This document shows positions 62,546 to 64,000 of a stretch of 64,000 bases of DNA, piece after piece. Every line of letters begins with the position of its first letter. The first letter of the stretch is position 1. Under the pieces are notes generated by a model. That model did no database searches, was not told where the DNA came from, and was given only the letters and a program-made list of their open reading frames with translations. The DNA is from Orrella sp037026685. Lineage in GTDB: Bacteria > Pseudomonadota > Gammaproteobacteria > Burkholderiales > Burkholderiaceae_B. The DNA lies in contig NZ_JBANET010000010.1 of the NCBI RefSeq assembly GCF_037026685.1, positions 1-64,000 on the forward strand, given 5' to 3'. The position numbers and the translations under genes were made by a program.

Positions 62546-62626
62546 TTTGCAATGTCTTTCCGCAGCCAGGTCTATTGAATAGAGGTCACGCCAACAAACG
62601 CCACCGAGCGTTCAGGAGTGACCGCC

Positions 62627-62839
62627 ATGTCGCAGACCCCTGTACTCCCGCCGATCGAGCGCCGCATCCTGCGGCTCGATGAAGTCGAAGCCAAGTCCGG
62701 CTTCAAACGTGCCCACATCTACAACCTGATGAAGAAGCGCGAGTTCCCCCAGGCGCTGCGCCTGGGCGTGCGCGCTGTCGGCTGGGATTCGATCGAAATC
62801 GACCAGTGGATCGCCGAGCGCCTCAACCACCGGACCTGA
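62627..62839 (+). CDS. alpA: AlpA family phage/ICE regulatory protein
   Basis: This 70-residue MerR-like winged-helix protein has the AlpA pattern ILRLDEVEAKSGFKRAHIYNLMKKREFPQALRLGVRAVGW, followed by the C-terminal DSIEIDQWIAERLNH. It is the first gene of the alpA-parA-shi operon in ICEclc-like elements, whose promoter is the target of BisR and BisDC. The start is the ATG giving MSQTPVLPP; a GTG three codons upstream is an alternative. It is transcribed in the direction of parA, 43 bases away. Confidence 0.9.
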   Translation: MSQTPVLPPIERRILRLDEVEAKSGFKRAHIYNLMKKREFPQALRLGVRAVGWDSIEIDQWIAERLNHRT

Positions 62840-62881
62840 CCCGCTCTCCCGCGGACTTCCCATTCCCAGCCGGAGAGCGCC

Positions 62882-63757
62882 ATGCAGGTCGTATCCATCA
62901 TTTCAACGAAGGGCGGCGTCGGCAAGACCACGACGGCCGCCAACCTGGGCGGGCTCGCCGCGGACGCGGGCCTGCGCGTGCTGCTGCTCGATCTCGACGT
63001 GCAACCCACCTTGTCCTCCTATTACGAGTTGGCGCATCGCGCACCCGGCGGCATCTATGAGCTGTTGGCCTTCAACGAGCGCGACCTCGGCCAGCTCGTG
63101 TCCCGCACGGTCGTCGCGGGCCTGGACCTGGTGCTGTCCAACGACCATCGGGGCGAGCTGAACACCTTGCTGCTGCACGCGCCGGACGGGCGCCTGCGGC
63201 TGCGGCATCTGTTGCCGGTGCTTGTTCCCCTCTACGACCTGGTGCTGATCGACACCCAGGGCGCGCGCTCGGTGTTGCTGGAAATGGCGGTGCTCGCTTC
63301 CAACCTTGCGCTGTCGCCCGTCACGCCGGAAATCCTCGCGGCCCGCGAGCTGCGGCGCGGCACCATGCAGTTGCTCGAAGACATTGCGCCGTACCGGCAC
63401 CTGGGCATCGAGCCGCCGCCGCTGCATCTGCTCATCAACCGCGTCCATCCGGTGTCCGCCAATGCACGGCTGATCCAGCAGGCTCTGCGCGACCTCTTTC
63501 AAAACCATGCCGGCATCCGCGTGCTGACCACGGACGTACCGGCCATCGAAGCCTATCCGCGCGCCGCAACGCGCGGCCTGCCGGTGCATCGGGTCGAAAA
63601 CCGCCAGCCGGCCGGCAGAGTCGCCCCGGCCGCGCTCGATACGATGCGCGCACTCGCGAGCGAGTTGCTCCCACAATGGCAGGACCGACTGGCTCAAGTA
63701 TCCGGCCGCCCGCAGCGACCTCTTGATCCTGGGAGGCCCCATGGCGAACGCACATGA
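62882..63757 (+). CDS. parA: ParA-family ATPase of the ICE
   Basis: This 291-residue deviant-Walker ATPase has the motif VVSIISTKGGVGKTTTAANLGG (3-24), DLDVQPTLSSYY, and LIDTQGARSVLLEMA. ParA proteins position or maintain DNA; in the ICE it may help maintenance of the excised element. It is followed by an overlapping start for the shi-like gene (17-base overlap). The operon alpA-parA-shi is co-directional. Confidence 0.92.
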   Translation: MQVVSIISTKGGVGKTTTAANLGGLAADAGLRVLLLDLDVQPTLSSYYELAHRAPGGIYELLAFNERDLGQLVSRTVVAGLDLVLSNDHRGELNTLLLHAPDGRLRLRHLLPVLVPLYDLVLIDTQGARSVLLEMAVLASNLALSPVTPEILAARELRRGTMQLLEDIAPYRHLGIEPPPLHLLINRVHPVSANARLIQQALRDLFQNHAGIRVLTTDVPAIEAYPRAATRGLPVHRVENRQPAGRVAPAALDTMRALASELLPQWQDRLAQVSGRPQRPLDPGRPHGERT

Positions 63758-64000
63758 GCTGGCCCGCGGGCATAAGCGGCTGCGCGCCCTGATCGAGTTC
63801 GCGGTCGGTGAAGGCTGGCACGTCAAGCGCACGCCGGGCGGGCACCTCAAGTTCACCAAGGCCGGCTGCGCGGCAATCTACACCAGCTCGACCGCGAGCG
63901 ACCACCGGGCCGAATTGAACGCCCGTGCCCAGATCCGCCGCGCCGAGCGAGAAGCCCGCTTGGCGCCGGTCGGCGGTCGCGGGGACTGCGAGGGGTACGG
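63741..64000 (+). CDS. Shi-like small ICE protein (partial, runs off the window)
   Basis: At least 86 residues, with the end outside the window. The N-terminal part (ALIEFAVGEGWHVKRTPGGHLKFTKAGCAAIYTSSTASDHRAELNAR) resembles a HicA-like double-stranded-RNA-binding-fold domain, and an Arg-rich stretch follows. The position after parA matches the shi gene of ICEclc-type elements. The start overlaps the parA end by 17 bases. Its function is unknown. Confidence 0.7.
   Translation, partial: MANAHELARGHKRLRALIEFAVGEGWHVKRTPGGHLKFTKAGCAAIYTSSTASDHRAELNARAQIRRAEREARLAPVGGRGDCEGY

Larger units (their letters stand above)
59087..64000. mobile_element. Regulatory end of an ICEclc/PAGI-2-family integrative and conjugative element
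   Basis: The 18-bp attachment site, an IS3-family insertion, a DUF305 gene and the bisR-like, alpA, parA, shi-like block occur in the order expected for the non-integrase end of ICEclc-like elements. The element continues past 64000. The integrase and intact tRNA-Gly should lie on its far side. Confidence 0.85.

Overview
The window comes from a high-GC betaproteobacterial chromosome, most likely the family Alcaligenaceae (Bordetella or Achromobacter). Evidence for this is the dusB-fis-purH-ruvC-ruvA block, two Bug-type tricarboxylate receptors, and close-packed genes on both strands. The right-hand end enters an integrative and conjugative element (ICE) of the ICEclc/PAGI-2 family.

Layout. 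1-8.9 kb: recombination, purine, tRNA-modification and ubiquinone genes on the minus strand, then a TM2 protein, a stand-alone MgtC-like C-terminal domain behind a long leader, a CtaG-type membrane protein and galU. 9-18.2 kb: bepA, a YheT hydrolase, small conserved proteins, the azlCD amino-acid exporter pair, rhlE, a thioredoxin-like protein, an EI24/CysZ-like membrane protein, a molybdopterin-binding-fold protein and an IclR regulator. 18.2-24.2 kb: a catabolic locus with TRAP transporter dctPQM divergent from a LacI regulator, a 2-hydroxyacid dehydrogenase and an amidohydrolase; two matching operators lie between the divergent units. 24.3-32 kb: a Bug receptor, a phasin, pyrD, the bpt and aat aminoacyl-tRNA-protein transferases (bacterial N-end rule), a Nudix hydrolase, small unknowns and a membrane-anchored NUC1-type nuclease.

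32.1-35.0 kb is an AT-richer islet next to tRNA-Cys. It holds a PD-(D/E)XK nuclease with a PUA/EVE-like C-terminal part, a small secreted SH3-domain protein and a 13-base poly-G tract. 35.2-44.2 kb is an organic-acid locus: LysR regulator, CaiB CoA-transferase, HMG-CoA-lyase-like enzyme, Bug receptor, GntR regulator, acnD and prpF. It resembles part of a methylcitrate operon but has no prpB or prpC. 44.2-59 kb: an acetyltransferase coupled to a repetitive beta-helix-like protein, a MocR regulator, an AhpD-like protein, gamma-glutamyltransferase, a 702-residue lipoprotein of unknown function divergent from an AraC regulator, a LemA/TPM operon, a LysR/nitronate monooxygenase pair, and a YbaK-type deacylase followed by a strong terminator.

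At 59,087 an 18-bp sequence matches the 3' end of tRNA-Gly(GCC), the attachment site of ICEclc-like elements. Everything to its right is read as ICE: an IS3-family insertion with 4-bp target duplication, a DUF305 protein, then a bisR-like activator, alpA, parA and a shi-like gene running off the end. These last four are the known transfer-competence control block of ICEclc, so the window contains the regulatory end of the ICE. Most calls rest on recognised motifs and gene order; no database search was possible.
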